Positions 35,901 to 43,530 of a stretch of 64,000 nt of DNA are shown piece by piece. The stretch's first letter is position 1. Every line of letters starts with the position of its first letter. The stretch is from assembly GCF_032854445.1 (NCBI RefSeq), contig NC_088301.1, positions 23,906,226-23,970,225 on the forward strand. Reading direction: 5' to 3'. The notes under the pieces are model-generated. The model made no database searches. It worked only from the letters and a program-made list of their open reading frames with translations, and was not told the DNA's origin. The DNA comes from Liolophura sinensis. Its lineage: Eukaryota; Mollusca; Polyplacophora; Chitonida; Chitonidae. The translations under genes were made by a program, and so were the position numbers.

Positions 35901-36625
35901 AAGAGAACAAGCACAATTTTCACTGATGGACTGCTCTGGGTAACATGTGATCAGAACCTTATAATTACATACGTGTACAAATATTGTAATTTAATAAAGT
36001 TTACAACACCGATTCACACAAATCAAAATATACAGGGGCCTCTGCCCGGTTTCCACCCATCATAATGTTGGCCGCAGTGGTATAAGTGAAATATTCTTGA
36101 GTACGGTGTACAACACCAATCAAATAAATAAATCAATCAAAATATACATGTGCAAGATACATGTATGATGAAAATACTTACAGCAAGATTGGGGCCCTTT
36201 AACAGCTTTTAAATATCTGCAATTAATGATTGTATTATATTCTCCCCTGAACATCAGTTTATATACATGTACAGAGTGTCCCAGACGACGTGCACCATCC
36301 TGATTTTCATTACTTTTCTGTGTTTCAGATTTAATACTGATTTTAAATTTTTTTTCTCTCCTTCAGAGTTAATTATGGCTAATAAACTAACAGTACAAGC
36401 AAGAGTTGAACTGGTTTTTATGTTTGGAAGAGATTGGGCAACACAGTGCTCTGTAGCTCAAGCATTTAACCTCAACCTGGATGGTGCGCAACTTCTGGGA
36501 CACCATGTATAATTTACAAAGACCCTTACTCATTTCTGTCATCATCTGTCGATGTTCTACCAAGGCCTTAGTTGTTGCACTGGTGTCATCTATTAGCCGA
36601 CTCTCTTCTACGTTCACCAGGTAAC
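11848..36625 (-). CDS. DTNA/DTNB: Dystrobrevin gene, partial (ten coding exons seen)
   Basis: Dystrobrevin is a cytoplasmic scaffold of the dystrophin-associated complex at the plasma membrane; it binds dystrophin and syntrophins. Ten minus-strand exons (listed separately) join in phase into about 414 residues: an N-terminal stretch like RAQNFDVIR and [10 protein letters not shown], the EF-hand regions (about residues 60-230), a ZZ zinc finger (about 248-292), a SPAK/PDQPEKxxDLxHIVPP linker (about 302-350) and the [13 protein letters not shown] block (about 396-409). All nine junctions keep frame and all introns are GT-AG. Order and spacing match vertebrate alpha and beta dystrobrevin. The start exon and the C-terminal coiled coils were not found. 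Invertebrates usually have one dystrobrevin, so alpha or beta cannot be assigned. Family identity is secure; exact ends are not. Confidence 0.93.
11951..12984. other. Dystrobrevin intron 9, no feature recognised
   Basis: Plain AT-rich intron sequence; short open frames only. Confidence 0.5.
12985..13112. repeat. 26-bp tandem repeat, five copies
   Basis: Unit ccactgatggttcctacacactttac, five nearly identical copies, the first one slightly diverged (ctgacagttcctgc). Confidence 0.93.
13415..13705 (-). mobile_element. Second SINE-like element (diverged)
   Basis: Minus-oriented. Its tail (tttgattggtgttaatgcc, cactcatgaag) resembles the tail of the common SINE, but the body is different (gaagacaactg blocks, ggccaggaatgaatcccgc). 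On the minus strand the head has an A-box-like cctattggataaggc and a B-box-like gggattcattcctgg, so it appears tRNA-derived. Related diverged pieces are at 29812-30013 and 34527-34665. Confidence 0.5.
13861..14112 (-). mobile_element. Near full-length tRNA-headed SINE
   Basis: Minus-oriented copy of the common SINE. Going left to right it shows the tail (ttatttatttgacttggtgc), the body (cagcattatggtgggaggaa, ggagaggaagccagcatgag) and the tRNA-like head with the B box (ggacttgaactc on plus) and A box (aaccaactgagcca) ending in ggaggcccc. The target duplication is not clear. Confidence 0.88.
14113..15089. other. Intron sequence downstream of the 391-codon ORF
   Basis: No gene. Contains an AATAAA on the minus strand near 14322 that could serve as a polyadenylation signal for the ORF at 15090-16265 if that ORF is a separate gene. 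Confidence 0.35.
15090..16265 (-). CDS. 391-codon ORF inside dystrobrevin intron 9; nested gene or alternative first exon
   Basis: By far the longest non-repetitive open frame in the window. The ATG has a strong context (A at -3, G at +4), and an in-frame TAG lies 36 bp upstream at 16301-16299, so this is the first ATG. The protein starts [20 protein letters not shown], is rich in Ser, Cys and His through its middle (CxC and CxxC pairs such as SCSC, CGC, CIC), and ends in a charged helix-like part ([28 protein letters not shown]) and [12 protein letters not shown] see no signal peptide or membrane segment and do not recognise the family. The end reads TCA TG|GTAAAC: the last in-frame codons are TGG TAA, but splicing at that GT would join in phase to the dystrobrevin exon at 11848-11950. 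If unspliced, an AATAAA lies about 765 nt downstream (near 14322). That it is transcribed is an inference. Confidence 0.6.
   Translation of the reverse strand: MDDLHWYVSKFLEKRQFRQFYRDVSPMRHNVSPSASSSGISSLSKYDLPSERMEKCLRVCRLEKLRTTHGHPQADCHGNVDQVMVLPKMKCCSLRNVSMDSNCCFQMLPDDKMLRSSEFPGSCACENTVDKSSSKCCCGTSQKQSLMPTFVSSVKDAPLPYSCSCPEITPRSSHSRSGDSYPHQDLLYLDITCGCIPKSYTCQNIMSKSGPQREVDFSEESLNGHPVSSHRRHSNDSCLSVKRCICPVHVRDRCSHSSEISPLHTYCIYQNLLSNGHLPKSGKLAPQHMMCLYPEAACRGNPKRSSGRKMSPLCRSCTFHEMPARESMNSSSVSSLCETLDKAITTAGTVKQFLRDCSRERHKLMNETGSRKLSEPNIRRYGLGMVHNASW
16266..20757. other. Dystrobrevin intron 9, no gene recognised
   Basis: Mixed composition. 17400-18420 and 20040-20400 are more GC-rich than the rest and free of known repeats, so they could hold regulatory DNA, but no motif decides this. 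Confidence 0.4.
20765..22635. repeat. 28-bp satellite with HindIII sites, about 66 copies
   Basis: Unit tggccaagcttattcctgctacatgcac (28 bp); nearly every unit carries aagctt. Variants differ at the tacatgcac/tatatgtat half. Longer repeats of the array are visible: a block around 21149 recurs at 21625 (476 bp, 17 units) and one at 22021 recurs at 22301 (280 bp, 10 units). The plus-strand unit has no stop in any frame, which produces several overlapping repeat ORFs that are not genes. Confidence 0.96.
22640..23639. other. Dystrobrevin intron 9, no feature recognised
   Basis: AT-rich, no repeat family or exon seen. Confidence 0.5.
23640..23738 (-). CDS. DTNA/DTNB: Dystrobrevin exon 9 of those seen (linker)
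   Basis: A 99-bp exon encoding [19 protein letters not shown] then [13 protein letters not shown]. The first residues continue HIVPP of the previous exon; the rest is a Ser-rich linker that is poorly conserved in the family. Acceptor attttttcag, donor AGAAG|GTCAGT. Two nt are left over (AG), and the first nt of the next exon (C) completes a Ser codon. The intron after it is 11.7 kb. Confidence 0.87.
24114..24250 (-). CDS. DTNA/DTNB: Dystrobrevin exon 8 of those seen (linker)
   Basis: A 137-bp exon encoding [20 protein letters not shown], then [16 protein letters not shown]. It aligns with KSPAKKLSHAISKSLGCVP and FPEQPEKPLDLAHIVPP of vertebrate dystrobrevins. Acceptor attcttcag, donor ATTGT|GTGAGT. 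The final GT plus the G of the next exon makes the conserved Val before PP. Found by protein match; it is not apparent as a long reading frame. Confidence 0.92.
24251..26417. other. Dystrobrevin intron 8, no gene recognised
   Basis: AT-rich with (aat)n patches at 24535-24600 and 25981-26010. A weak SINE tail trace lies at about 25065-25145 (plus orientation). Confidence 0.45.
26418..26538 (+). mobile_element. 5'-truncated SINE
   Basis: 3' part of the common SINE ending in (aaat)n. It is flanked by aaatttaaa (26409-26417 and 26539-26547), a likely 9-bp target duplication. Confidence 0.82.
26577..26707 (-). mobile_element. Truncated SINE
   Basis: Minus-oriented body and tail (ttatttatttgcattttatg, gtgggaggaaactcggcaga, catctgcaggttgctgacag). 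It lies about 210 bp from exon 26916-27082 on the intron side. Confidence 0.8.
26916..27082 (-). CDS. DTNA/DTNB: Dystrobrevin exon 7 of those seen (ZZ zinc finger)
   Basis: A 167-bp exon holding the whole ZZ-type zinc finger. It starts [10 protein letters not shown], has further CxxC pairs (CQRC, CQDC) in [20 protein letters not shown], and ends with H-x3-H in [11 protein letters not shown]. These are the expected zinc ligands. Acceptor ctgttggcag, donor TAC|GTAAGT; phase 0 at the end. The acceptor and first 20 or so exon bases belong to a 46-bp tandem array that fills the upstream intron (27083-29095), so the true site is the last of many similar ones. No ligand is missing. Confidence 0.96.
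27063..27780. repeat. 46-bp array that includes the ZZ exon's splice acceptor
   Basis: About 13 units of roughly 46 bp, core actgggtgggacactgtcaa then cagataatgtacaggataaa. The first unit overlaps exon 26916-27082: on the minus strand each unit reads like ctgttgacag|TGT(C/T)CCACCCAGT, i.e. the real 3' splice site and the codons for VFHPVQC. Some units lack 17 bp and are 29 bp long. Confidence 0.92.
27781..29095. repeat. 29-bp array, about 45 copies
   Basis: Unit aaacactgaggccaaacagtgtacatgat (29 bp), in dystrobrevin intron 6. It matches the shortened 29-bp form of the neighbouring 46-bp unit (aaacactgtcaacaaataat...), so it appears derived from it. On the minus strand most units keep a possible acceptor, gcctcag|TGTTTATC. 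Long minus-strand open frames (up to 396 codons) come from the repeat and are not treated as genes. Confidence 0.95.
29662..29770 (-). CDS. DTNA/DTNB: Dystrobrevin exon 6 of those seen
   Basis: A 109-bp exon encoding [20 protein letters not shown] then [16 protein letters not shown]. It matches [35 protein letters not shown]. Acceptor tttcag, donor AATG|GTCAGT. It leaves one nt (G) that pairs with TG at the head of the next exon to make the conserved Val of VFHPVxC. End of the second EF-hand region. Confidence 0.95.
30026..30187 (-). mobile_element. 5'-truncated SINE with 12-bp target duplication
   Basis: Tail (ttatttatttatttgatccg), gtgttttacgccgtactcaa and body up to ccttcccacttacga. Flanked by ccctcaagcagt at 30014-30025 and 30188-30199 with no mismatch, proving insertion by target-primed retrotransposition. 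Lies in dystrobrevin intron 5. Confidence 0.93.
30680..30775 (-). mobile_element. Diverged SINE fragment
   Basis: Minus-oriented: gactgatgttttataccgta, acaagaatttttcattcata, ggtggaggaaaac. Old copy, no flanking duplication seen. Confidence 0.6.
31083..31234 (-). CDS. DTNA/DTNB: Dystrobrevin exon 5 of those seen (EF-hand domain 2)
   Basis: A 152-bp exon encoding [20 protein letters not shown], then [19 protein letters not shown] and [11 protein letters not shown]. It matches the IFSMISDSSG and LPTAVFEGPSFGY segments of dystrobrevins. Acceptor tgttctcag, donor GATGGG|GTGAGT; ends in phase 0. This is the second EF-hand region; dystrobrevin EF-hands are structural and many lack full calcium ligands, which I cannot judge here. 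Confidence 0.95.
31570..31826 (-). mobile_element. Near full-length SINE, diverged head
   Basis: Tail and body are well kept (ggggttttacgccgaactca, gtgggaggaaaccgagcaga, ccagcatgagctggtcttga); the tRNA-like head on the right is altered (gataaccccttccgccttgg). In dystrobrevin intron 4. Confidence 0.88.
31965..32110. mobile_element. Two SINE tails back to back
   Basis: 31965-32047 is a plus-oriented 3' end (cttgagtacatgtaagtgaa, atggtgtaaaacaacaatca); 32048-32110 is a minus-oriented 3' end (ttgcttaatgccatactcaa, tatattacggcagtg). They meet at their A/T tails and lie about 30 bp from the donor of exon 32141-32226. Confidence 0.75.
32141..32226 (-). CDS. DTNA/DTNB: Dystrobrevin exon 4 of those seen
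   Basis: An 86-bp exon encoding [20 protein letters not shown] then SGKLMDKLR(Y). It matches [20 protein letters not shown] and GGKMLDKLRY of beta-dystrobrevin. Acceptor gtttttgacag, donor T|GTAAGT. A SINE tail (32048-32110) ends about 30 bp inside the intron that follows, so the splice donor sits very close to a mobile element. Too short and too split to stand out as a free reading frame; found by protein match. Confidence 0.93.
32516..32594. repeat. Short inverted repeat element
   Basis: Perfect 17-bp arms ataggttattggattgt (32516-32532) and its complement (32578-32594) around a 45-bp centre. The centre gaatggagctctttcattgg is repeated directly at about 32728-32750. Looks like a small non-autonomous DNA element. 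Confidence 0.7.
33068..33105. repeat. Hairpin, 15-bp perfect arms
   Basis: acaactgtccaatat (33068-33082) and atattggacagttgt (33091-33105) with an 8-base loop, in dystrobrevin intron 3. Confidence 0.85.
33935..34098 (-). mobile_element. 5'-truncated SINE
   Basis: Minus-oriented tail and body (tgtgatttacgccatactca, tatacgacggcggccatcat, ccggagaggaagccagaatg). Head missing. About 155 bp from exon 34255-34468. Confidence 0.87.
34255..34468 (-). CDS. DTNA/DTNB: Dystrobrevin exon 3 of those seen (EF-hand domain 1)
   Basis: A 214-bp exon, the largest seen. It encodes [20 protein letters not shown], then [20 protein letters not shown], then [11 protein letters not shown], matching NLHLVDIWNxIEAxRxNxLN and VSRLExxxSxIxxQLNKR of dystrobrevins. 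Acceptor aatgtttcag, donor GAAAG|GTGGGA (the least typical donor of the gene). Phase is 2 nt in and 2 nt out, joining in frame on both sides. Forms most of the first dystrophin-type EF-hand region, which packs against the ZZ finger. Confidence 0.94.
34745..34868 (+). repeat. Dispersed repeat, copy 2
   Basis: Same family as 8690-8815: ggattgattggccaaactca, aaaagtataattttgtcaga, acgcttgaataaacatcttg, ending attacagtag. Followed by an (at)n run at 34914-34946. Confidence 0.7.
35055..35135 (-). CDS. DTNA/DTNB: Dystrobrevin exon 2 of those seen
   Basis: An 81-bp exon encoding [20 protein letters not shown] and FIQKKTN. It matches the vertebrate segment [20 protein letters not shown] almost residue for residue and is nearer to the beta form (NFDVIR) than to alpha (DLDRIR). 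Acceptor is ctcttttag, donor T|GTAAGT. It takes one nt of the Arg codon from the exon before and leaves one nt of a Leu codon for the next. It is the start of the first EF-hand domain. Confidence 0.93.
36035..36134 (+). mobile_element. 5'-truncated SINE with 14-bp target duplication
   Basis: 3' part of the SINE (cctctgcccggtttccaccc ... caataaataaatc) flanked by aatcaaaatataca at 36021-36034 and 36135-36148, perfect over 14 bp. In dystrobrevin intron 1 of those seen. Confidence 0.93.
36272..36507 (+). mobile_element. Internally deleted mariner/Tc1-like element with transposase remnant
   Basis: 236 bp bounded by TA on both sides (36270-36271 and 36508-36509). Its ends are inverted repeats: left cagagtgtcccagacgacgt then gcaccatcc; right complement catggtgtcccagaagttgc then gcaccatcc. 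Inside, from ATG 36375, the frame reads [20 protein letters not shown] then [12 protein letters not shown], which looks like the N-terminal helix-turn-helix of transposases of this superfamily. The rest of the transposase is missing. The element ends about 20 bp from the donor of dystrobrevin exon 36530-36625. Confidence 0.8.
36530..36625 (-). CDS. DTNA/DTNB: Dystrobrevin exon 1 of those seen (N-terminal)
   Basis: Encodes [13 protein letters not shown] through EHRQMMTEM, where the last part aligns with the RRQLFAEM/KRQLFIEM segment of vertebrate dystrobrevins. Donor is ATGA|GTAAGG; the split codon gives the conserved Arg with the next exon. The best acceptor is ctcttttacag just above 36625, giving 2+93+1 nt; a weaker AG would start the exon at 36606. 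Translation may start in an unseen upstream exon or at the ATGATG inside this exon (about 36543-36538). The acceptor and first exon bases are repeated six more times at 36626-36960. Confidence 0.8.
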
Positions 36626-36960
36626 CTGTAAAAGAGATACACAAGACTTGTTAACCAGAGCTACATTCATCAGGTAACCTGTAAGAGAGATACACAAGTC
36701 TCAATAACCAGATTTACATTCCTCAGGTAACCTGTAACAGAGATACAAGAGTCTCAATAACCAGAGCTACATTCACTAGGTAATCTGTAACAGAGATACA
36801 CAAGTCTCGACAACCAGGGCTACATTCACCTGGTAACCTGTAACAGATACACAAGTCACAATAACCAGAGTTACATTTACTAGGTAATCTGTAACAGATA
36901 TACACCAGTCTCAATAACCAGAGCTACATTCACCTGGTAACCTGTAACAAAGATACACAA
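36601..36960. repeat. 53-bp array that includes a dystrobrevin splice acceptor
   Basis: Seven units with period 53 (one 51): gtaa(c/t)ctgta cores at 36621, 36674, 36727, 36780, 36833, 36884 and 36937. On the minus strand each reads like tatctctgttacag|GTTACCTGGTGAA, i.e. the acceptor and first exon bases of exon 36530-36625. The unit at 36621 is the real one. Confidence 0.92.
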
Positions 36961-38410
36961 CATTGAGTCTCAATAGCCACTTCTAAATTTAACTATGCAG
37001 ACAATATGAGAGGTAAAAATAGACCGCAAATGGTAAGTCAATAAAAATATCGGGGTGCCAATGTCTGCATCACTGACAATTTGTCTGTTTTGTTTGTTTC
37101 ACTCTCCGCATTTATTTTGGTCATGTACACCTACATAGTCTTTCTAAAGTAGAAAAACAGATTTGTTCATCCGCTTTGAAATCCCAAGAAGTCAGAATGA
37201 CCTTCTATATTAACATGCAAACTGTCACTTCATCTACAAGTTGTTTACACAAGGATGCCTACACTGAAGCTTACATTTCAAAAAAAAAAACAAAAAAAAA
37301 CAAAAAAAAACATTTGAATCAAAGGAAATTTTCACCTAAAAAAGCGGTACCAACAAAAATAGTTTAATAACAGTCTGATGCTTTCTTTGTGTGCTATTTT
37401 TAAGAAGATTATTCTAGTGTAGAAGGCGGAGTATATTTGACCCACACACAAACAATCCTATACAAATCAATGATTTCTAATGTTTTCCACAAACCACATG
37501 AATAAATAAAAACATGCACATTCAATGAAGTGAACATGTTTATTTCTATTATTTCACAAAGTGTTCTCATGCAGGAAGAGTAAACAATAATTCTTAAGTG
37601 CAATTGTCATTTTCAATGCCAAATATAGCCCTGTTGTCTAGGCTTACTTAAATCAAGAAAATTTTGATTTACTTTTTTACTGCTAGTCCTTAGTCAGAAT
37701 TTAAAGTCTGACAAAGTTGAAATTTGTCTCATATTAAGTTAAATAAGCAAACTTACTAATAAAACAAGGAGTTGAGAAGTAATATCTGATCACACATTTT
37801 CAAGACCAACTAAAACTGTCAATACACGCAGCCTCGCAAATATAAAGTCATACACAGAAGCTACAGGAGTCTTCTGTAGATACATCAGCAATTGTCAAGG
37901 ATGGTTCTACAGAGAATAACATATGGTACTGTGGATCCATAAACAGCTATCAATCATGTGACATTCACTCTCTTGGGATTCAAAGCTGTAAAGAAATTTT
38001 TTCTGGAAGTATCTTAACCTGAAGCCATTAGCGTCACATACTGTAGGGCTAAAAGGAGTTCTAATACTCAGGGTAAGTGGTAAGGGACTTTGAAACTCGA
38101 CGCACACTAGAGTGTATAGTATACTGACTGAATATATGGGGCGAAAATGTTCCACAGCTGTGATAGCTATATGGTTGCAAACAATGAAAGACCAGAGTGG
38201 ATTTTTTGTAAGTGTGGTGTCACATATTAATATTACGTACCTGTACATTGCACAGATGCACCGTCATTCAAAAACAAATTGAGCGAAAGCGAAACAAAAC
38301 TTCAGAATGTTTTGAACCAATAGATGTAAATGCATGTTAATGTAAGTGCATTTGTTGAGCGCTCTGATATGTCTTCAATGTACATGTACACATACACTGT
38401 AAATAAATAC
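36961..38410. other. No gene recognised
   Basis: AT-rich; A-runs at 37278-37310. A 113-codon minus-strand open frame at 37907-38248 has no recognised domain. Confidence 0.45.
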
Positions 38411-38550
38411 AGGTCTGCAAGCAACATGCAAATGGTTGAGGGTTTCCCCTGAGGTTTCCTTAGTTTCCTTCCACCATAACGCTGGCCACCTTTGTACAAG
38501 TGAAATATCCTTGAGTATGGCATAAAACACCAATCAAATAAATGAGTTAA
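38411..38550 (+). mobile_element. Diverged 5'-truncated SINE
   Basis: Plus-oriented: gtctgcaagcaacatgcaaa, tttccttccaccataacgct, caagtgaaatatccttgagt, ataaaacaccaatcaaataa. Confidence 0.83.
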
Positions 38551-41500
38551 TAAACAAATACATTACTCAAATAAATGAATAACAAAATACCAAAACACAC
38601 AATGCATACAAAAAAAAAGAAAAAGAAGAGAAAACAATGGCCAAAGCACTTAAAATATTTTCTTTAGATTAGAGTTTCCTCCAGAGTATATAATGTGGTA
38701 TTGATAAAAGTAGCTTGACATGTCTATAATGTCCATACAGTTGTGCACTGTAATCAAGTACATCACTCACAAAATGTATACCAAAAAAAAAAAACAAAAA
38801 AACAAAAACCAAAGTCAAACCATACAGAATATTAATTATCCTTACATCTGAGCTTCCTCCAGTATAATGTAGCATCCCTAATATATTGATAATCCATTTA
38901 TCATTATTCCTGCACATTAATTACTGAAATAGAAATTGATTTAGACATGTCTCTGTTGTCAAAATTCCTTGATGGATATTATTGTTGTAAGCCTCCTCAG
39001 TTCATATCTTATGACACAAAGGTTAGTTTGAAACTTTCTCTTGAAGCTGTAATTAATTCATACAAGTGCAACTAAAGAGAGCGCAAGCAGATGGCCAAAT
39101 GGACTGAAGTAGCACTGGAAGAAGCTAATAACTAGAGCTCTCTTTTATGAAACAGTTTGTACCTCCTCTTCACCCCCCCCCCATCCCTCCGCCAAAAAAA
39201 TAACACTCTTAGCTAAGCACACACACAAATTCACTGCCATAATTGCCTGCATGTACATGAAAGCTTTGTCGAACAAGACTAAAAATAAAAGTCAGAGTGA
39301 CAGAAATCATTAAAACCAAGGCTTGAGTTTTGGTGAGTTTTTTTCCACTAGACACATGTATTGACGTACACCGGGCCTGGAGTTTTCAGATTTCCCGCAA
39401 GCGACACAAGCGTTAATCCCCAGTGATTACATCAGACCCCGAGATCCAACTCGGCAACACTTGACAGAGCCCGAGTCTGACTAATCTTAGCTCTACATAG
39501 ATAATACTATTGATCCCTGCCTAATCAATAATCACCAATAGGCTGACCTTTAAGTGGAAACATTCTCGCAGCCAACAGCTCAGATTAAAATCCCAGCAAG
39601 ACCCAAAAAGTGGGGAAGAATTTCCCTGGCTTGGTGTTAATAAACGTCATAAAACATATCTTCACAGAATTACAGCAAATAGCAATGGCATTTTTTATTT
39701 AATTTTTTAAGTGTGACACACAAAAAATGAGTCCAAAACTACGCACTGACATTTTGGCAGAACCTTTTATTCTTTTTTTCACCACCTCTGCTTCCACTCT
39801 TGATGTTAAAATAGCTATCGATTCCCAAAAGCGGTGTTCCATCAAATATCGCAGGCTGCGTGAATGAACGCTTGGCTGCCATTTAACACATTATAAACAC
39901 TAGAGTTAAGTTTGCTGGAAATTTGCCCTGAGTGAACCTGAAAAATCAAACGTTATCCAACATGGCCACCATTAATGGCATATGGTTCAATCATTCAGGA
40001 TCCTCTTTGGTCTGCACCCAGCAAATCAAATGTGCCCCAAAATGGCTGCCGTTAATGGCAAATTGTTCAATGCTTCACAAAGACACAATCCTCTTTGGTT
40101 GGCACCCAGCAAATCAAATACTCGCCAAAATAGTTGCCATTAATGGTTCAATCATACAGGATAACACAGTCGTATACTGGCAGCTTCAGGCTCACATGAT
40201 TTAACGATCGTCATGTATAGGTACACGATCAACAAATTACACTAGAGATCGACCAACTGTTGGTTGTGTCATCAACTAATCTGAGACATTTTCTCATTGA
40301 CTGCATGTCATTCAATGCGATATCGGTACTGCGACTTGTAAAAAGTCACTTTCGCATTTCAAAAGGCCGCCATATTTTTAACAGAAATATCACGGGATCT
40401 CACATTACACGGGAGCTGGGTGTTAATGTTCACTCAACAGCCTATGTTTTAACCTAGCGGCAGCATAAGTACTACGTGTACATTAAATATCTGTTTCATT
40501 GAAATTCTGCAATGGAAATTGTGTCCCCATTCGCAGTAACTTATAGTGAAAACAATGGAGAAAGTGAAAACGCCAGGTAAAAAGTGTTACTGTGAAAGTT
40601 TGCTGTTTTCTTGGCCATGAAAAGCAGAAATTTCAAAGGTCACTTCCCGCAAATGGGTGCTAGTTTGACCACGGCTGCTCAGTTGTGGCGAGTCTAGTGG
40701 TGCGTATTACTGAAATGGGAATGTCTCTTACTACATAAACTTACCTGTGTCATGCCCAGCCTAACTCACACATGTGCAAAATGGCCTACACACGCATATA
40801 ATACAGTCAAGTGTACAGATAATGCAACAAAAAAATATGACAATCTGTCCACGCACATCTACACGTACCTTTCGTTATATTAATCACACAAGTGCAGAGA
40901 ACTGCTTGTATGTAAATGTATGCTCATCATGCAAATGAGCTCAATCTACATGTAATAACATTACAACATGTGTCACACCAAAACTCACTATATTTATCTG
41001 ATAGAGTGTATACATATTTACTGTATGTACCTGTACACGAATGCCTACAGAGTTGGGTTCCTGACACATAACTTACTGTACTTCACTTTTCATTTTTAAG
41101 TCTAGCATTTTTCAGCTGACACATTTTGCTTGAATCTAGTTAATTACTCCACCTTATGGAGCCACAGGTTTTTTTTTTGTGAAGTCTGATTCATTTTTTA
41201 TCAGAAAAACTGAAGTGTAAGCATCAAACGCATCATTCTAAGGCCTTTATGTGTTTATTAAAGTGCATTTTAACAAGCCAAACTTTAGGTGAAATACAGT
41301 ATACAGTAAATGACACAAAATTTCATCCATAAATAAGTTGCAAATCTGGTTAGATTCTGAAAGTTCTATTTATCTTATTAAACAAAAAAAAAGTGTTTTG
41401 TTGTTGGTTTGGAAAGTAGGATGATATACATGTGCAACAGGAAAAGCTTACATTTTAACGACATAAATTATACTTTATGACATTTCTTTGCCACTTTTGT

Positions 41501-43530
41501 GGGTGAAATTTTAGGTGACCATAAAAACATTTACCATATATCATGGCATAGATAGTAGCTATTTTTTGGTGTTATGCTTTACTAATCATAAATAAGAAAA
41601 AATGTTCTATCTGTTTTAGCTATGTTCAAAATGCTTTTTAACACATCTAAATACTTCTGAACTAGGACAGTTATAATGTATAAATTCATAAACAGGATTT
41701 AACACTAATAAAGAAAAGAGAAAAAAATGCAAATATAACCAAGGTTCAAAAACTAATCGATGCATTTGATTTATTTTATTTAACTATCTATTATAATGCA
41801 CTTTAGATATTTTTTATGATATAAATGGCTCATCAATTATCTTCAGGAAGCAGCACAGTATCACATATACATATCATAACAATTTCACACAACCCAGGCA
41901 AACTGACCGAGAGATAAGCCCAGATCCTACAGACATTTATCCTTGTAAGTGTGTGGTGTAACCAGATAATGTTCACAAGATGACAGACTAATGTAATAAC
42001 TGAAAGCAATAATTGATTAGGCTGAAATGGTTTGGCCGGATAACACCAGTTTGGCATATGTATCCCAGCCGAGGCTCCATGAGACATGTAAGCCACATGC
42101 GTACAAGGCACAGACAGTGGTAAACTGGCAATCAGGGAATTCACACTGAGGCATAACAGATAAATCTCACCCCAGCACCACTGAGATCAGAAATGTCTAC
42201 AAATACAGTAACATTCAGACATAAATTTGGTTGTCATAATATGAGTGAAAAATTCCTGAGCATTCCGTTATTCAATCGATCAATCAATAAATCAATTTAC
42301 ATGTAGATAAATGTTTTGTAAGCACAAGAATCTGTACCAAACACTGTGAACATTTTTTGAATATTTACACAGGTATTTATGTATTCCATAATCAGTGGTG
42401 TCCACTCCTCAAAAAACCTCATTTAAACTGTACAGGTACATGTATATCAAAGCAGTCTCTCATTACAATTTAGTAATTATTTACTAGTAAAGCATACATG
42501 CATAAACTTAAGAGCCATTTTAACATTTTTTTTTCCTGTAAAACTTTGCTTGTGGATTGTGAATTACAAAAGTTTGTCAGATACAAATACATGTAAACCA
42601 AAGAAATCTACATGTATATTTAAAGACCTGTCAAACTGTACACATGAGCAAGTAGAAACATTATATATACCTGTGTAATTACACTTTTAAAACATGAAGA
42701 AGTCAATAATAAATATCTTCATACATCAGCTGAAATCATAAATAAATAGATACGCTCTACAATTTACTGGTTGAATTAATTTTTCACATATTGTGACCAA
42801 AAAGTGGGAAAAGGACCCTAGCTGAGCTAAACTGAAAAGAGGCCGTATTTCACCAGTTATGTTAGATCATCAGCCAGCTATCACACTTTCATTGCTGCTC
42901 TGCTTTACTCTCTATGCTGTATGTCTTTAATTATATTACTCTAGGCACCCCTGTTTCTTTAGACAATATTACTGACCTGCATGACTGTGTTTGTATCAAA
43001 TAATTAGAGGCCAACCATATTTATATAAATAAACAAATGTCTCCAAAAAGTGCAGTCATGTAATACTACCTTTTGTAGCTGAAACTTACACATTTCGACG
43101 TAAGTTACCATGTCATCCTACCTTCCAAACAAACCTCAAACGATGTTTCTAAAATCAATGGAACTCACAGTCAGGCAAAATAAGTAACTGTGTCATAGAC
43201 AGAACTTTACTTCAAATACACTCAAATACGTGTAAGTAAAGCAAAAAAATGAAAACTATGTACTATAGTCTTGAAAGACAAATGGATCAAATGAAGAAGC
43301 CATACATACATTTACATGTGTCTTACGTGTGAATCTACTGTTTCATGAGGTGGGTCAACAGCTCTGTTTTTCATCTGAGGGTGTTAAGATTCCTTGGCTA
43401 TTACCTCTGTCAGCAGAACACATTAATCTCCATTGAGAGCCACATGTGCTACTGTCTGACATAATTTGTCACAGACACAGGCTTGGTATGAAGGGATAGC
43501 CCATACACATTATGTTCTGATCAGGACACC
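38551..43530. other. No gene recognised; possible regulatory stretch 39360-40700
   Basis: 39360-39620 is GC-richer with several TAATC/GATTA words. 39955-40200 holds three diverged units of about 75-85 bp containing aaaatggctgccgttaatgg-type words that resemble YY1 sites, and a further ggccgccatattt at 40366. A strong minus-strand donor CACAG|GTAAGT lies at about 40741-40753 and could end a 5' untranslated exon. A weak SINE tail is at 42225-42298. Confidence 0.3.

Noticed and set aside
36180-36216. A 35-bp micro-exon with good acceptor and donor on the minus strand
   Set aside because: Including it between exons 36530-36625 and 35055-35135 would break the frame at a conserved Arg.
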